Source: Microbacterium sp. 3J1 (GTDB lineage Bacteria > Actinomycetota > Actinomycetes > Actinomycetales > Microbacteriaceae). Taken from it: a DNA stretch of 64,000 nucleotides. The DNA is taken from the NCBI RefSeq assembly GCF_001049495.1, contig NZ_CDWI01000011.1:310001-374000 (forward strand). The letters run 5' to 3'. How positions within the stretch are numbered: the stretch's first letter is position 1; the number at the start of each line of letters is the position of its first letter. The notes under the pieces were generated by a model. That model saw nothing but the letters and a program-made list of their open reading frames with translations, was not told the origin of the DNA and ran no database searches. Positions 15,126 to 25,957 of this stretch are shown in pieces. The position numbers and the translations under genes were made by a program.

Positions 15126-18064
15126 GTGCGGGTGCAGGGCTGGTCCGCCCCGATGTCAGCACGGCCGATGCGGCGCTGATCGCCCGCGAACGCTACGGCA
15201 TCGACGTCGTGGCCGCCGAGCTGGGCAGCAACCAGGACCGCAACTTCGTGCTGCAGGAGCCGGATGGGCGGCGCAGTGTGCTGCGCGTCGACAATCCCGT
15301 CTTCGGCGATGAGGCGCGCGACGCTCAGCACGCCGCCCTCGATGCCTATCGAGCCGCCGGGGTGTCTGTGCCGGCGGTGCTGCCGGGACTCGACGGAGAG
15401 CTGACGCAGAGATGGCGCGACTTCGCGGTGCGTCGCAGCGAATTCGCCGAGGGAGAGGCGCTGGTCGACGCCGGCTACCTCGCGCCGGTCGTCCTCGCCG
15501 AATTCGGGGCTCTGGCGGCGGCATCCGTCACCGCGCTCTCGGCCCTGACGCATCCGGGACTCGATCGCGAGCAGATGTGGGACATGAGGGTCGCGCGGCA
15601 GCAGGTGATCGCTCTCGCTCCCTCCATCGCCGACTCGACGCTGCGCCGGCGGGTCCTGCGGGCGGCCGACGAGGCAGGAGCGGCGCTGGCACCCGTGGCG
15701 GCCGACCTGCCCGTGCAGGCGATCCACGGCGATCTCACCGACGACAACGTCATGGGGCAGCGCGGGGAGGACTCCCGGCTGCATCCGCACACCGTGCTCG
15801 ACCTCGGCGACCTGGGTCTCGGATGGAGGGTGGCCGAGCTCGCCGTGTGCGCATCGTCGATGCTGCATCATGAGCCGGACCGTCCGCTCCGAGTGCTCGA
15901 GACGATCGCCGCGTTCCACGCACATGCGCCCTTGAGCCGCGAGGAGGCCGTGGCCGTCTGGCCGCTGATCGTGCTGCGCTCCGCGCTGCTGGTGGCGAGC
16001 GGATGGCGGCAGCTCGAGATCGACGGGGACAACGACTATGCGCGCGAGCGGGTCGACGGCGAGCGCGCCATCTTCGACGCGGCAACAGCGGTGCACCTGA
16101 CCGAGGCCGTCGAGCACGTCTCCGCCCGGCTGGGGTTCGAGAGTCCGGCCTTCGACGCGCCGGCATCCGAGGAGCCGGAGCTCTCCGCCCTGCTTCCCGA
16201 TCTCGGCGGCCGTACCGTGGTCGTCGATCCGGGGGTGGAGGCTGAGGCGTTGGATGCCGGTCGGTGGCGCGAGTCCGGCATCGAGGCGCAGCTCGTCTCG
16301 GAGGCGCACGACGGCGGGGCGCGTGTCGTGGTGGTCCCTTACGGGGTGTTCCGACTCACCCGCACCGCGGTCGACACGGCAGACGCTGCCGCCACCTGGC
16401 CGATCGAGACCGAGCTGCACGTCGCGCCTGGTCCCTCGTCGCGCCTGGTCGCGCCGATCGGAGGAGACCTCAGCGTCTCGGCAGGACAGGTCCGCATCGA
16501 CAGGGGAGACGGCTGGGAGGTGATCCTGCGCGGCGCCGACCTCGAGCACGTGCGAGCCGGCTCCGTCGAGCGAGGCGAGGGCATCGGGCGTCTCGCCGCC
16601 TCCTTCGACACGCGGGTCGTCGTCGTCGGCGTGCGCAGGACGGATGCTCCGCAGAACGCGGCGCCACTCGGCGGCGCCCGGCTCGTCGAGCCCGCGCAGG
16701 TCGGCGCCTGGCGTCGGCTCACCGCCGACCCGGCCGTGCTGCTCGGGATCCGGTCACTCGCCCAGCGCGACGACGCCGAGAACGAGCTGAGCCGACGCGA
16801 GCGCATCTTCGCGGAGGCGCAGGAGCGGTACTACGAGCATCCGCCGCAGATCGAGCGCGGCTGGCGCCATCACCTCGTCGACACCACGGGGCGCGGCTAC
16901 ATCGACGTGGTCAACAACGTCGCCGGGCTGGGGCACGGCCATCCGAGGGTCGCGGACGCGGCGGCCAGACAGCTGCGGACCCTCGCCACCAACTCGCGCT
17001 TCCTGTTCCGTGACCTCGCGGAGTACAGCGAGCGTCTGGTGGCGCTCATGCCGGCGGGCAGCGGACTCGATACGGTGCTGCTGGTGAACAGCGGCTCCGA
17101 GGCCGTCGATCTGGCGCTCCGCCTCGCGCAGGCCGCGACGGGCCGTCGCACCGTCGTCGCGCTCCGCGAGGCGTACCACGGGTGGACGATGGCGAGCGAT
17201 GCGGTCACCACCAGCGCGTACGACAACCCGCACGCGCTGGATTCGCGCCCCGACTGGGTGCACGTGGCCGACGTGCCGAACAGCTTCCGCGGGACGTATC
17301 GGGGTGATGACTCTGCGCCCCGTTACCTGAAGGATCTCGAGGCCGATCTCGACCGGCTCTCGGCCGAGGGCAGGGACGCCGCGGCGTTGCTCTGCGAGTC
17401 CGTCCTCGGCAACGCGGGCGGCGTGCTGCTGCCCGACGGCTATCTCGCGGGGGCGTACGAGCTCGTCCGCGCCCGGGGCGGTCTCTGCATCGCCGATGAG
17501 GTGCAGGTCGGATTCGGGCGCATGGGCTCGACCTTCTGGGGCTTCGAGCAGTCCGGTGTCGTGCCCGACATCGTGACGATCGCGAAGCCCATGGGCAACG
17601 GGTTCCCGATCGGAGGCGTCATCACCACGAGGGCGATCGCCGATGCGCTGAGCACCCAGGGGCAGTTCTTCTCGTCGGCGGGCGGCAGCACGCTCAGCTG
17701 TCGGGTCGGCATCGCCGTGCTCGACGCCATGATCGAGGACGACCTGCAGCGCAACGCGCTCGAGATCGGTGCGCGGCTGGCCGATGGTCTTCGCGAGCTG
17801 GGTCAGCGGCATCCGCTGGTGGGACCCGTGCACGGCACCGGGCTGTACCTCGGAGTCGAGCTGGTGCGCGACCGGGAGACGAGGGAGCCCGCCGCTGCGG
17901 AGGCGGCGGCGATCTGTGAGCGGATGCGGGAACTCGGCGTGATCGTGCTGACCACCTCGGAGCGCTCCAATGTCCTCAAGATCAAGCCGCCCCTGTGCCT
18001 GACCGCGGAGAGCGCGGATCACGTCGTCGCGATGCTCGATCGCGTGCTCGCCGAGGGCTGGTGA
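15122..18064 (+). CDS. kinase / M23-like / class III PLP enzyme fusion
   Basis: Fusion of 980 residues. Residues about 1-340 form an APH/choline-kinase-like phosphotransferase with the Brenner motif HGDLTDDNVMG and a following DLGDLGLGW. Residues about 370-550 resemble a peptidase M23 barrel (TELHVAPGPSSRLVAPIGG, GDGWEVILRGADLEHV, GEGIG), but the zinc-binding pattern is not evident, so it is probably not catalytic. Residues about 570-980 are a class III aminotransferase-fold domain with PLP Lys822 in TIAKPMGNGFPIGG. The same domain order is known in bacterial relatives of hydroxylysine kinase fused to ethanolamine-phosphate or phosphohydroxylysine phospho-lyase. That suggests phosphorylation then beta-elimination of an amino alcohol or hydroxy-amine; the exact substrate is inferred. 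GTG overlaps the upstream stop; an APC permease follows. Confidence 0.88.
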   Translation: MSAGAGLVRPDVSTADAALIARERYGIDVVAAELGSNQDRNFVLQEPDGRRSVLRVDNPVFGDEARDAQHAALDAYRAAGVSVPAVLPGLDGELTQRWRDFAVRRSEFAEGEALVDAGYLAPVVLAEFGALAAASVTALSALTHPGLDREQMWDMRVARQQVIALAPSIADSTLRRRVLRAADEAGAALAPVAADLPVQAIHGDLTDDNVMGQRGEDSRLHPHTVLDLGDLGLGWRVAELAVCASSMLHHEPDRPLRVLETIAAFHAHAPLSREEAVAVWPLIVLRSALLVASGWRQLEIDGDNDYARERVDGERAIFDAATAVHLTEAVEHVSARLGFESPAFDAPASEEPELSALLPDLGGRTVVVDPGVEAEALDAGRWRESGIEAQLVSEAHDGGARVVVVPYGVFRLTRTAVDTADAAATWPIETELHVAPGPSSRLVAPIGGDLSVSAGQVRIDRGDGWEVILRGADLEHVRAGSVERGEGIGRLAASFDTRVVVVGVRRTDAPQNAAPLGGARLVEPAQVGAWRRLTADPAVLLGIRSLAQRDDAENELSRRERIFAEAQERYYEHPPQIERGWRHHLVDTTGRGYIDVVNNVAGLGHGHPRVADAAARQLRTLATNSRFLFRDLAEYSERLVALMPAGSGLDTVLLVNSGSEAVDLALRLAQAATGRRTVVALREAYHGWTMASDAVTTSAYDNPHALDSRPDWVHVADVPNSFRGTYRGDDSAPRYLKDLEADLDRLSAEGRDAAALLCESVLGNAGGVLLPDGYLAGAYELVRARGGLCIADEVQVGFGRMGSTFWGFEQSGVVPDIVTIAKPMGNGFPIGGVITTRAIADALSTQGQFFSSAGGSTLSCRVGIAVLDAMIEDDLQRNALEIGARLADGLRELGQRHPLVGPVHGTGLYLGVELVRDRETREPAAAEAAAICERMRELGVIVLTTSERSNVLKIKPPLCLTAESADHVVAMLDRVLAEGW

Positions 18065-18086
18065 CAGGAAAGCGTAGCGGTCTTCG

Positions 18087-18100
18087 AATCTCGCGAGATT
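18087..18100. promoter_or_regulatory. 14-bp perfect palindrome, candidate operator
   Basis: AATCTCGCGAGATT is a perfect dyad in a locally AT-richer gap between the kinase/PLP fusion and the APC permease, about 122 bases before the permease start. Position and symmetry suit a dimeric repressor site; no regulator family can be assigned. Confidence 0.4.
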
Positions 18101-18222
18101 TCATCATGTTAAATGCGTATTTCGAACGAGAATTGCTCTTCCGCTGACGAATATCCCGGGTACATACTGATCCTCAGCGTCGGACGACCCGAAGTCCGGC
18201 CCCTGCTCTCCGAGGAGAACAC

Positions 18223-19650
18223 ATGGCGACCAAGACCAAGCCGCTCGCGCAGGGCGGGGGAACGCTCCGCAGGAATCTCGGGCTCTGGGCGATCGTCGGC
18301 CTGGGTCTCGGCTACATGACCCCGACGGTCGTCTTCGACACGTTCGGCATGGTGGCACGCGATACGGACAACGTGGTCCCCGCCGCTTATCTGGTCGCCC
18401 TCGTGGTGATGGTCTTCACGGCGATCAGCTACGGCAAGATCTCGAGCGCCATCCCGAGCGCCGGGTCCGCCTACACGTACGTCCGCGAATCGATCCACCC
18501 CAACCTCGGCTTCATGGTCGGCTGGACGTCGCTGATCGACTACGTGCTGCTGCCGATGGTGAACTGCCTCATCATCCGCAGCTACCTCGAGGCTCTGTTC
18601 CCCGACATCCCGGGGTGGATCTGGGTCGTCCTCTACTGCATCCTCGTCACGAGCATCATCTACATGACGATGCGCGGCACCTCGAACATGAACATGATCC
18701 TGCTCGTGTTCTCGATCGTCGTCATGGCCGTCTTCGTGGTCCTCGTCGTGGCGCAGCTCATGCGGGGCGAGGGCGCCGCGACGATCGCGTCCGCGGCGCC
18801 GTTCATCCACGACGGCGCCACCATGGGCGCCGTGCTGATGGGCGCGACGATCGTCTGCTTCTCGTTCATCGGGTTCGACGCAGTGACCATGTACGCGGAG
18901 GAGGCCAAGGACCCGAAGGTCATGCCGAAGGCGATCCTCCTGACCGTGCTCCTCGGCGGAGCGATCTTCCTGATCGCGGCGTACGTGACGCAGCTGCGCT
19001 TCCCCGACTGGAACGAGTTCGCCCCGGGCGGCGACATGCAGTACGTCGAGGACTCGACGCTGCCGGTCATCGGCGGCCTCGTCGGCGGCGACGTGCTGAT
19101 GGCGGTGCTGACAGCGGCCGGCTTCTGCGCGACCCTCGCCTCGGGTCTCGCCTCGCACGCCTCGGTCTCCCGCATGCTGCTGGTGATGGGGCGAAACAAC
19201 GTGCTGCCGCAGAAGGCTTTCGGCTACATCAACCCGCGCACGCACACGCCGACCTTCAACATCGTGCTCGTGGGCGCGATCTCGCTGCTCGCGATCCCGT
19301 TCACGCTCGAGCTGATCGCGGCGTGGATCAACTACGGCGCACTCATCGCCTTCACGTTCGTGAACATCTCGGTGATCGCATGGTTCGCGGTGCGCAAGGG
19401 ACGCCGCAAGACCCCCGCGGACATCGTGAACTACATCGTCATGCCGGGTATCGGCATGCTGCTGACCGGACTCCTGTGGGCGAACCTCCACCAGGATGCG
19501 CTCATCGGCGGCCTCACCTGGACGGCGCTCGGGATCGTCTACCTCGCCGTGATCACGCGGGGCTTCCGCAAGAAGGTGGTCGCCTTCGACGAGAACCAGG
19601 CCGTCACCGGCTACAACAAGGTCGTGAAGGTGCCGGTCGACGAGATCTGA
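18223..19650 (+). CDS. APC superfamily amino acid/amine permease
   Basis: Protein of 475 residues with about 12 membrane segments. It starts with the first-helix pattern GLWAIVGLGLGYMTPTVVFDTFG and carries the helix-6 FSFIGFDAVTMYAEEAKDPKVMPKAIL stretch characteristic of the family. The start ATG follows GAGGAG by 5 bases. It lies 158 bp after the kinase/PLP fusion on the same strand, so it likely imports the amine or amino acid that the fusion metabolises; putrescine-importer-like permeases are the closest general type. The gene ends at a strong hairpin terminator. Confidence 0.88.
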   Translation: MATKTKPLAQGGGTLRRNLGLWAIVGLGLGYMTPTVVFDTFGMVARDTDNVVPAAYLVALVVMVFTAISYGKISSAIPSAGSAYTYVRESIHPNLGFMVGWTSLIDYVLLPMVNCLIIRSYLEALFPDIPGWIWVVLYCILVTSIIYMTMRGTSNMNMILLVFSIVVMAVFVVLVVAQLMRGEGAATIASAAPFIHDGATMGAVLMGATIVCFSFIGFDAVTMYAEEAKDPKVMPKAILLTVLLGGAIFLIAAYVTQLRFPDWNEFAPGGDMQYVEDSTLPVIGGLVGGDVLMAVLTAAGFCATLASGLASHASVSRMLLVMGRNNVLPQKAFGYINPRTHTPTFNIVLVGAISLLAIPFTLELIAAWINYGALIAFTFVNISVIAWFAVRKGRRKTPADIVNYIVMPGIGMLLTGLLWANLHQDALIGGLTWTALGIVYLAVITRGFRKKVVAFDENQAVTGYNKVVKVPVDEI

Positions 19651-19663
19651 CACCCCGCGGATG

Positions 19664-19703
19664 CCGCAGAGCCGCCTCACCCGGGAGGGAGGCGGCTCTG
19701 CGG
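19664..19703. terminator. bidirectional hairpin terminator, 15-bp stem
   Basis: CCGCAGAGCCGCCTC (19664-19678) pairs perfectly with GAGGCGGCTCTGCGG (19689-19703) around a 10-base loop, between the convergent permease and gdhA. No T-run follows on either side. Confidence 0.85.
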
Positions 19704-19725
19704 TCGTGCGGAACGGGTGAGGCGA

Positions 19726-21177
<1,452 letters not shown>

Positions 21178-21183
21178 CTATCG

Positions 21184-21219
21184 GGCAGGCCGACGTGAGA
21201 ACTCTCACGTCGGCCTGCC
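21184..21219. terminator. hairpin terminator after ppc
   Basis: Arms of 17 bases, GGCAGGCCGACGTGAGA (21184-21200) and its complement (21203-21219), lie between ppc and gdhA. On the minus strand it follows the ppc stop by 24 bases. Confidence 0.8.
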
Positions 21220-21243
21220 GGGTGACACGCGATGAGCGGCGGA

Positions 21244-23952
21244 TCACCCGGTGTTCTGGAGGCCCGCGGCCACGCCGCTCACCGAGAGCAGCAGGAGTCG
21301 ACGCTGTTCGTCCTCGGAACCCGAGCCGACGGCATCCGCGGGCTCGCGCAGCGCCCGCAGTGCTCGCAGCTGGAGCAGCGACAGTGCGTCGACGTACGGG
21401 GTGCGCAGCTGCACGGCGCGTTGCAGGATCGGCTTGTTCTCGAGCAGGCCCACGCCGCCGGTCAGGCGGATCACCCACTCGCGTGTGAGCGTCATCTCGT
21501 CGAGGACGAGCTGCGCGAGGTCGTCGCGATCGCCCAGTGCCAGGTACTGGCGGGCGATGCGCTCATCCGTCTTCGCGAGGCTCATGGCGACGTTGTCGAC
21601 CATCGTCCGCAGCAGCGGCCACTCGCGGTAGGCCTCGATCAGGCGCGCTTCGTCGCCCACGGCGGCGAGAGCCGTGCCGAGTCCGAACCAGCCGGCGAGG
21701 TTGATCCGGGCCTGGGTCCACGCGAACACCCACGGGATGGCGCGGAGGTCCTCGAGCGACTCGACCGAGAGACCTCGACGTGCGGGGCGCGAGCCGAGGG
21801 CGAGCAGGCCGATCTCCTCCATCGGGGTGACCGTGGCGAACCAGGGCGCGAAGCCCTCGGCCTTCACGAGCGAGAAGAAGCGCTCCCTCGACGAGCGATC
21901 CATGACGGCGGCGATGTCGGCGAACCGCGATGCGGCGTCGCTCGTGCGCTGCTCGACCGTCGGCGAGGAGGCGAGCAGTGTGGCGGCGGCGACCTGATCG
22001 ATGTGACGCATCGCGATGGCCGGTTCGCCGTACCGCGCGAAGATCACCTCGCCCTGCTCGGTGAGCTTGAAGCGTCCGTCGACCGAGTGCGGCGGCTGCG
22101 CGAGGATCGCGGAGTTCGCCGGTCCGCCGCCACGGCCGAGGGCGCCGCCGCGGCCGTGGAAGAGGGTGAGCTCGATGTCGGAGTCCTTCGCCCACTGGGC
22201 GATCTTCTCCTGAGCTTCGTACAGTGCGAGGTTCGCCGCGACCGGCCCCACGTCCTTCGACGAGTCGGAGTAGCCGAGCATGACCTCGAGCCGGTTGCCG
22301 GTCTCTGCCATGCGAGAGCGGAACTCGGGGAACGTGACGGCCTCGGCGAGGATGCCGGGCGCGGCCTGCAGATCGGCGAAGGTCTCGAAGAGGGGGACGA
22401 CGTCGAGCACGGGAGCGTCGTCGCCGAGCGCGTGCCTCGCGAGCCGGTGCACGTTCGCCAGGTCGGAGGCCGCCTGCGTGAAGGACACGACGTAGCGACC
22501 CGCCGCGCGGAGGCCGCGGTCGCGCTGGATCTCGGCGATGGCGCGGAAGACCTCCAGCACCTCTTCGGTCTGCGCGCTGATCGGATCCCCCGACTCCAGC
22601 TCGCCGAGGGCCTTGGCGTGCACCTGTGAGTGCTGGCGGACCTCGAGCTCGGTGAGGTGAAACCCGTACGTCTCGACCTGCCAGATGAGGTGCTGCACGC
22701 CGCCGAAGGCATGGCGCCGCGCACCGGCATCCGCCAGTGACGACTGCACCGCGCGCAGGTCGGACAGCAGCTCCTCAGGGCCCGCGTAGCGCCCCTCGTC
22801 GCCGCGCCGGGTGGCGGCCACCCGATGTGCGAGAGACAGCACCACGCGCCGGTGCGGCTCACCGGGGGAGCGCGCCCCGAGCTCGTCGGCCAGGCGCGGC
22901 TCGGCGGCGGCGAACCGCTCCCAGAGCTGCACGACGGCATCGCTCGGCGGCGTGTCCTCGGCGTCGAGCGTCAGTGTGCGGCCGATCCGCTCGAGCGCGC
23001 GCTCGAGCCCCCGCAGCACGTGGTCGGAGGCGATCTGCGACGCCTCGCGGGTGACGGATGCCGTGACGAACGGGTTGCCGTCGCGGTCGCCGCCGACCCA
23101 GGAGCCGATGCGCACGAACGCGGGCACGATCGGCGCGCTCGCCCCGGAGTCGTCGCCGCGGAGGGCGTCGTCGATGCGGCGGTAGACGTGCGGCACGGTC
23201 GTGAAGAGCGTCTCGTCGAAGACGCCCATGACCGTGCGCACCTCGTCGGTCGGAGACGGCTTCTGAGCGCGCAGCGGAGCGGTGCGCCAGAGCGTGTCGA
23301 TCTCCTCGAGCATGCGGCGCCGAGCGCGGCGCTGCTCGGCGCCGGCCTCGCTCGCGGCATCGTGCTGGGTGAGCAGCTCGGACAGACGACGGATGCTGGA
23401 CGACACCGCGCGGCGCCGTGCCTCCGTCGGGTGGGCGGTGAAGACCGGGTGGAACCGGAGGCCCTCGAGGCGGCGCCGTGCCTCGTCATCGCCGACCTCG
23501 GTCTTCAGCCGGGCGTATGCCGTGGCCACGGTGTCGGCCGCCTGCGGCTGGGTGCCCGAGGAGGTCGAGGACTCGGGCTGGCCGGCGCGCTCCCGGAGCA
23601 CGCGCACGCGCTGATGCTCCTCGGCGAGGTTCACGAGATGGAAGTAGCAGGTGAAGGCCCGCGCGACCTCGTCCGCACGCTCGATGCTGAACGACTCGGC
23701 GATCGCGGCGGCGCGTTCGAACGCGTCGGAGGTCTCCTCGTCATATGCCTGGATGGTGGCGAGGCGCAGTCGCTCGACGTCCTCGAAGAGGTCGTCGCCG
23801 CCCGCTTCGCGCAGCACCTGGCCGAGAAGGGCACCGAGCATCCTGACGTCCGAGCGCATGGCGTCGGGGATGCCGCGGCCCGCTTCGAAACGGCCGATGA
23901 TGCGGATGGCCGAGGTGTCGGTGGGCTCGGGGAAGGCGTGTTCGGGGGTCAC
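21244..23952 (-). CDS. ppc: phosphoenolpyruvate carboxylase
   Basis: Anaplerotic carboxylation of PEP with bicarbonate to oxaloacetate. The 902 residues include VFTAHPTEARRR (catalytic His), GSWVGGDRDGNPFVT, MLGYSDSSKDVG, FHGRGGALGRGGGP, and the C-terminal SGVAAGLQNTG ending expected of the family. The GTG at 23952 is chosen because TACTCT lies exactly 6 bases upstream, matching the leaderless pattern of the window; an in-frame ATG 14 codons upstream lacks support. It is divergent from nhaA. Confidence 0.95.
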   Translation of the reverse strand: MTPEHAFPEPTDTSAIRIIGRFEAGRGIPDAMRSDVRMLGALLGQVLREAGGDDLFEDVERLRLATIQAYDEETSDAFERAAAIAESFSIERADEVARAFTCYFHLVNLAEEHQRVRVLRERAGQPESSTSSGTQPQAADTVATAYARLKTEVGDDEARRRLEGLRFHPVFTAHPTEARRRAVSSSIRRLSELLTQHDAASEAGAEQRRARRRMLEEIDTLWRTAPLRAQKPSPTDEVRTVMGVFDETLFTTVPHVYRRIDDALRGDDSGASAPIVPAFVRIGSWVGGDRDGNPFVTASVTREASQIASDHVLRGLERALERIGRTLTLDAEDTPPSDAVVQLWERFAAAEPRLADELGARSPGEPHRRVVLSLAHRVAATRRGDEGRYAGPEELLSDLRAVQSSLADAGARRHAFGGVQHLIWQVETYGFHLTELEVRQHSQVHAKALGELESGDPISAQTEEVLEVFRAIAEIQRDRGLRAAGRYVVSFTQAASDLANVHRLARHALGDDAPVLDVVPLFETFADLQAAPGILAEAVTFPEFRSRMAETGNRLEVMLGYSDSSKDVGPVAANLALYEAQEKIAQWAKDSDIELTLFHGRGGALGRGGGPANSAILAQPPHSVDGRFKLTEQGEVIFARYGEPAIAMRHIDQVAAATLLASSPTVEQRTSDAASRFADIAAVMDRSSRERFFSLVKAEGFAPWFATVTPMEEIGLLALGSRPARRGLSVESLEDLRAIPWVFAWTQARINLAGWFGLGTALAAVGDEARLIEAYREWPLLRTMVDNVAMSLAKTDERIARQYLALGDRDDLAQLVLDEMTLTREWVIRLTGGVGLLENKPILQRAVQLRTPYVDALSLLQLRALRALREPADAVGSGSEDEQRRLLLLSVSGVAAGLQNTG

Positions 23953-24039
23953 CGTTCGAGAGTATCCCGCGCGAGGGGGTGGCTCTGAACGCATGACGGA
24001 CTGCGACGATGAAACGTCGCGCGACCTACCATGGGGGTG

Positions 24040-25206
24040 ATGCGCATCTCGACGAACCCCCTTCGCGGCCAGCAGTTCCCGGCTGTTCTGCTGCTCCTCG
24101 CAGCGGGACTCGGCCTCCTCCTGGCGAATCTGCCGACCCATGACGCGCTCGCCGCGGTGCTGGACTTCCACATCGCGGTGCCGGGCACCGGCCTCGACCT
24201 CTCGGTGGCGCACTGGGTCTCGGACGGGCTGCTCGCCGTCTTCTTCCTCGTCGTCGCCATCGAGCTGCGGCACGAGCTGACCCACGGCGAGCTCGACTCG
24301 CCGCGCAAGGCCGTGCAGCCGGCGATCGCGGCAACGGGCGGAGTCCTCGTGCCGATCGCGGTCTATCTCCTGATCGCCGGCGGCGAGGCGACGGCGACCG
24401 GCTGGCCGATCCCCACCGCGACGGACATCGCCTTCGCCCTCGGAGTCCTGGCCATGTTCGGGCGAGGGCTCCCGTCGACGGTGCGCGTGTTCCTTCTCGC
24501 ACTCGCGATCCTCGACGACATCATCGGCATCATCTTCATCGCGGTCCTGTTCGCGCACGACGTGCAGTGGCTGCTTCTCGGACTGGGGGTCGTCGCGGTC
24601 GTCGCGTTCTGGCTCCTCAGTCGGGCGCTGCACGCGACGGGGCACACGGCGATCGCCGCCGCGATGGTGGTCGTCGGCGTCGTCGCCTGGGGGCTCGTCG
24701 CGGCATCCGGCATCCATGCCACGATCGCCGGAGTGATGCTGGGCCTCGTCATGTCGCCGGTTCCCGCCGCGCGCACCCGGCACCTTCTGGAACCCGCCGT
24801 GAACGGCGTGATCCTTCCCGTGTTCGCGTTCGTCGCCGCATTCGTCGTGATCCCCGCGCTCTCGCCCGGCGAGCTCTCGCCCGCTTTCTGGGGCATCGCC
24901 GTCGCCCTCCCCGTCGGCAAGATCATCGGTATCGGGGTGTTCGGCTGGCTCGCGATGCGCATCCGACCGCGCGGGTCTGCGCCGGCGCTGCCCTTCGCCG
25001 ACGTGCTCGCGGCGGGTGCTCTCGGCGGAATCGGATTCACGGTGTCGCTGCTGCTCGCCAACCTCGCCTTCGAGACCCAGCCCGGCATCCGTGATCAGGC
25101 GATCCTGGGCGTCCTGGTCGGTTCGCTCATCGCGCTCGCGCTCTCCGGCGTGATCGTCTCGCTGCGCGCCCGGTGGTATCGGCGCGTGGCGCAGGCGACG
25201 TCGTGA
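24040..25206 (+). CDS. nhaA: Na+/H+ antiporter NhaA
   Basis: Sodium/proton exchanger for pH and salt homeostasis, 388 residues with about 12 membrane segments. PTATDIAFALGVLAMFG contains the family Asp, and LALAILDDIIGIIFIA the paired transport Asp residues; LGGIGFTVSLLLANLAF is the conserved late helix. The ATG at 24040 is chosen over the ATG at 24031 because TACCAT lies 7 bases before 24040, whereas the earlier ATG overlaps that box. The next gene begins just downstream. Confidence 0.94.
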   Translation: MRISTNPLRGQQFPAVLLLLAAGLGLLLANLPTHDALAAVLDFHIAVPGTGLDLSVAHWVSDGLLAVFFLVVAIELRHELTHGELDSPRKAVQPAIAATGGVLVPIAVYLLIAGGEATATGWPIPTATDIAFALGVLAMFGRGLPSTVRVFLLALAILDDIIGIIFIAVLFAHDVQWLLLGLGVVAVVAFWLLSRALHATGHTAIAAAMVVVGVVAWGLVAASGIHATIAGVMLGLVMSPVPAARTRHLLEPAVNGVILPVFAFVAAFVVIPALSPGELSPAFWGIAVALPVGKIIGIGVFGWLAMRIRPRGSAPALPFADVLAAGALGGIGFTVSLLLANLAFETQPGIRDQAILGVLVGSLIALALSGVIVSLRARWYRRVAQATS

Positions 25207-25259
25207 CGATCCCGGAGCAGGATGGCCCGGAGCCGGATCGCACTGACGAAGAGGGAGCG

Positions 25260-25919
25260 ATGAGCGCCCAGTCCGACCACGGTCCGCTCCGCGAGGCGGC
25301 AGAGGTCATGCGCGTGGTGCGGGAGCGCTGCGTGTGGTCGCAGCAGATCACGCATCGCGACCTCGTGCCGTACCTGATCGAGGAGTCGCACGAGGTCATC
25401 GACGCCGTCGAGAGCGGCACCCGCGACGACCTGCGCGAGGAGCTGGGCGATCTCCTATGGCAGGTGCTGTTCCATGCGGCGATCGCCGCACAGGATCCCG
25501 ACGATCCGTTCGACATCGACGACGTGGCCGCGACGCTGTCCGAGAAGATGGTCCGTCGTCACCCGCACGTGTTCGGGGACGAGGTGGCGACGACGCCGGA
25601 CGAGGTGCTCGTGCACTGGAACGCCGCGAAGGCCGCCGAGAAGCGCACCCGCCGCAGTGTGCTCGACGGGATCCCCCGAGGGATGCCGGCGCTCGCCCTC
25701 TCGCAGAAGCTGGTCGGTCGTGCCGTCGGGGCGGGCGTGAGGGTGGAGGCATCCTCGGCGCCGGTGTCGGCCTCGGTATCGTCCGAGGGTGAGCTCGGCG
25801 ACGCGCTGCTCGCCCTCGTGGTCACGGCCCGCCGGAACGGCTGGGACGCCGAGCGTGCGCTCCGGGAGCGGCTGCGGGTGCTCGAGGAGCAGGTCCGCGA
25901 CGCGGAGGGCGACGACTGA
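25260..25919 (+). CDS. mazG: MazG-family NTP pyrophosphohydrolase
   Basis: Nucleotide house-cleaning enzyme of 219 residues. The single MazG core shows the EExxE metal motif in YLIEESHEVIDAV and the ExxD partner in REELGDLLWQVLFHA. After the core comes a linker rich in Ala/Ser/Val and a helical C-terminal piece (DALLALVVTARRNGWDAERALRERL), a common actinobacterial layout. The ATG at 25260 follows GAGGGAGCG; a GTG at 25203 overlapping the nhaA stop is the alternative start and would add 19 residues. In many actinobacteria mazG directly follows mfd; here it is 12.5 kb away. Confidence 0.88.
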   Translation: MSAQSDHGPLREAAEVMRVVRERCVWSQQITHRDLVPYLIEESHEVIDAVESGTRDDLREELGDLLWQVLFHAAIAAQDPDDPFDIDDVAATLSEKMVRRHPHVFGDEVATTPDEVLVHWNAAKAAEKRTRRSVLDGIPRGMPALALSQKLVGRAVGAGVRVEASSAPVSASVSSEGELGDALLALVVTARRNGWDAERALRERLRVLEEQVRDAEGDD

Positions 25920-25957
25920 CGGCACGGCCCACGCCTCCGACCTGGAAAGATGGTGGG

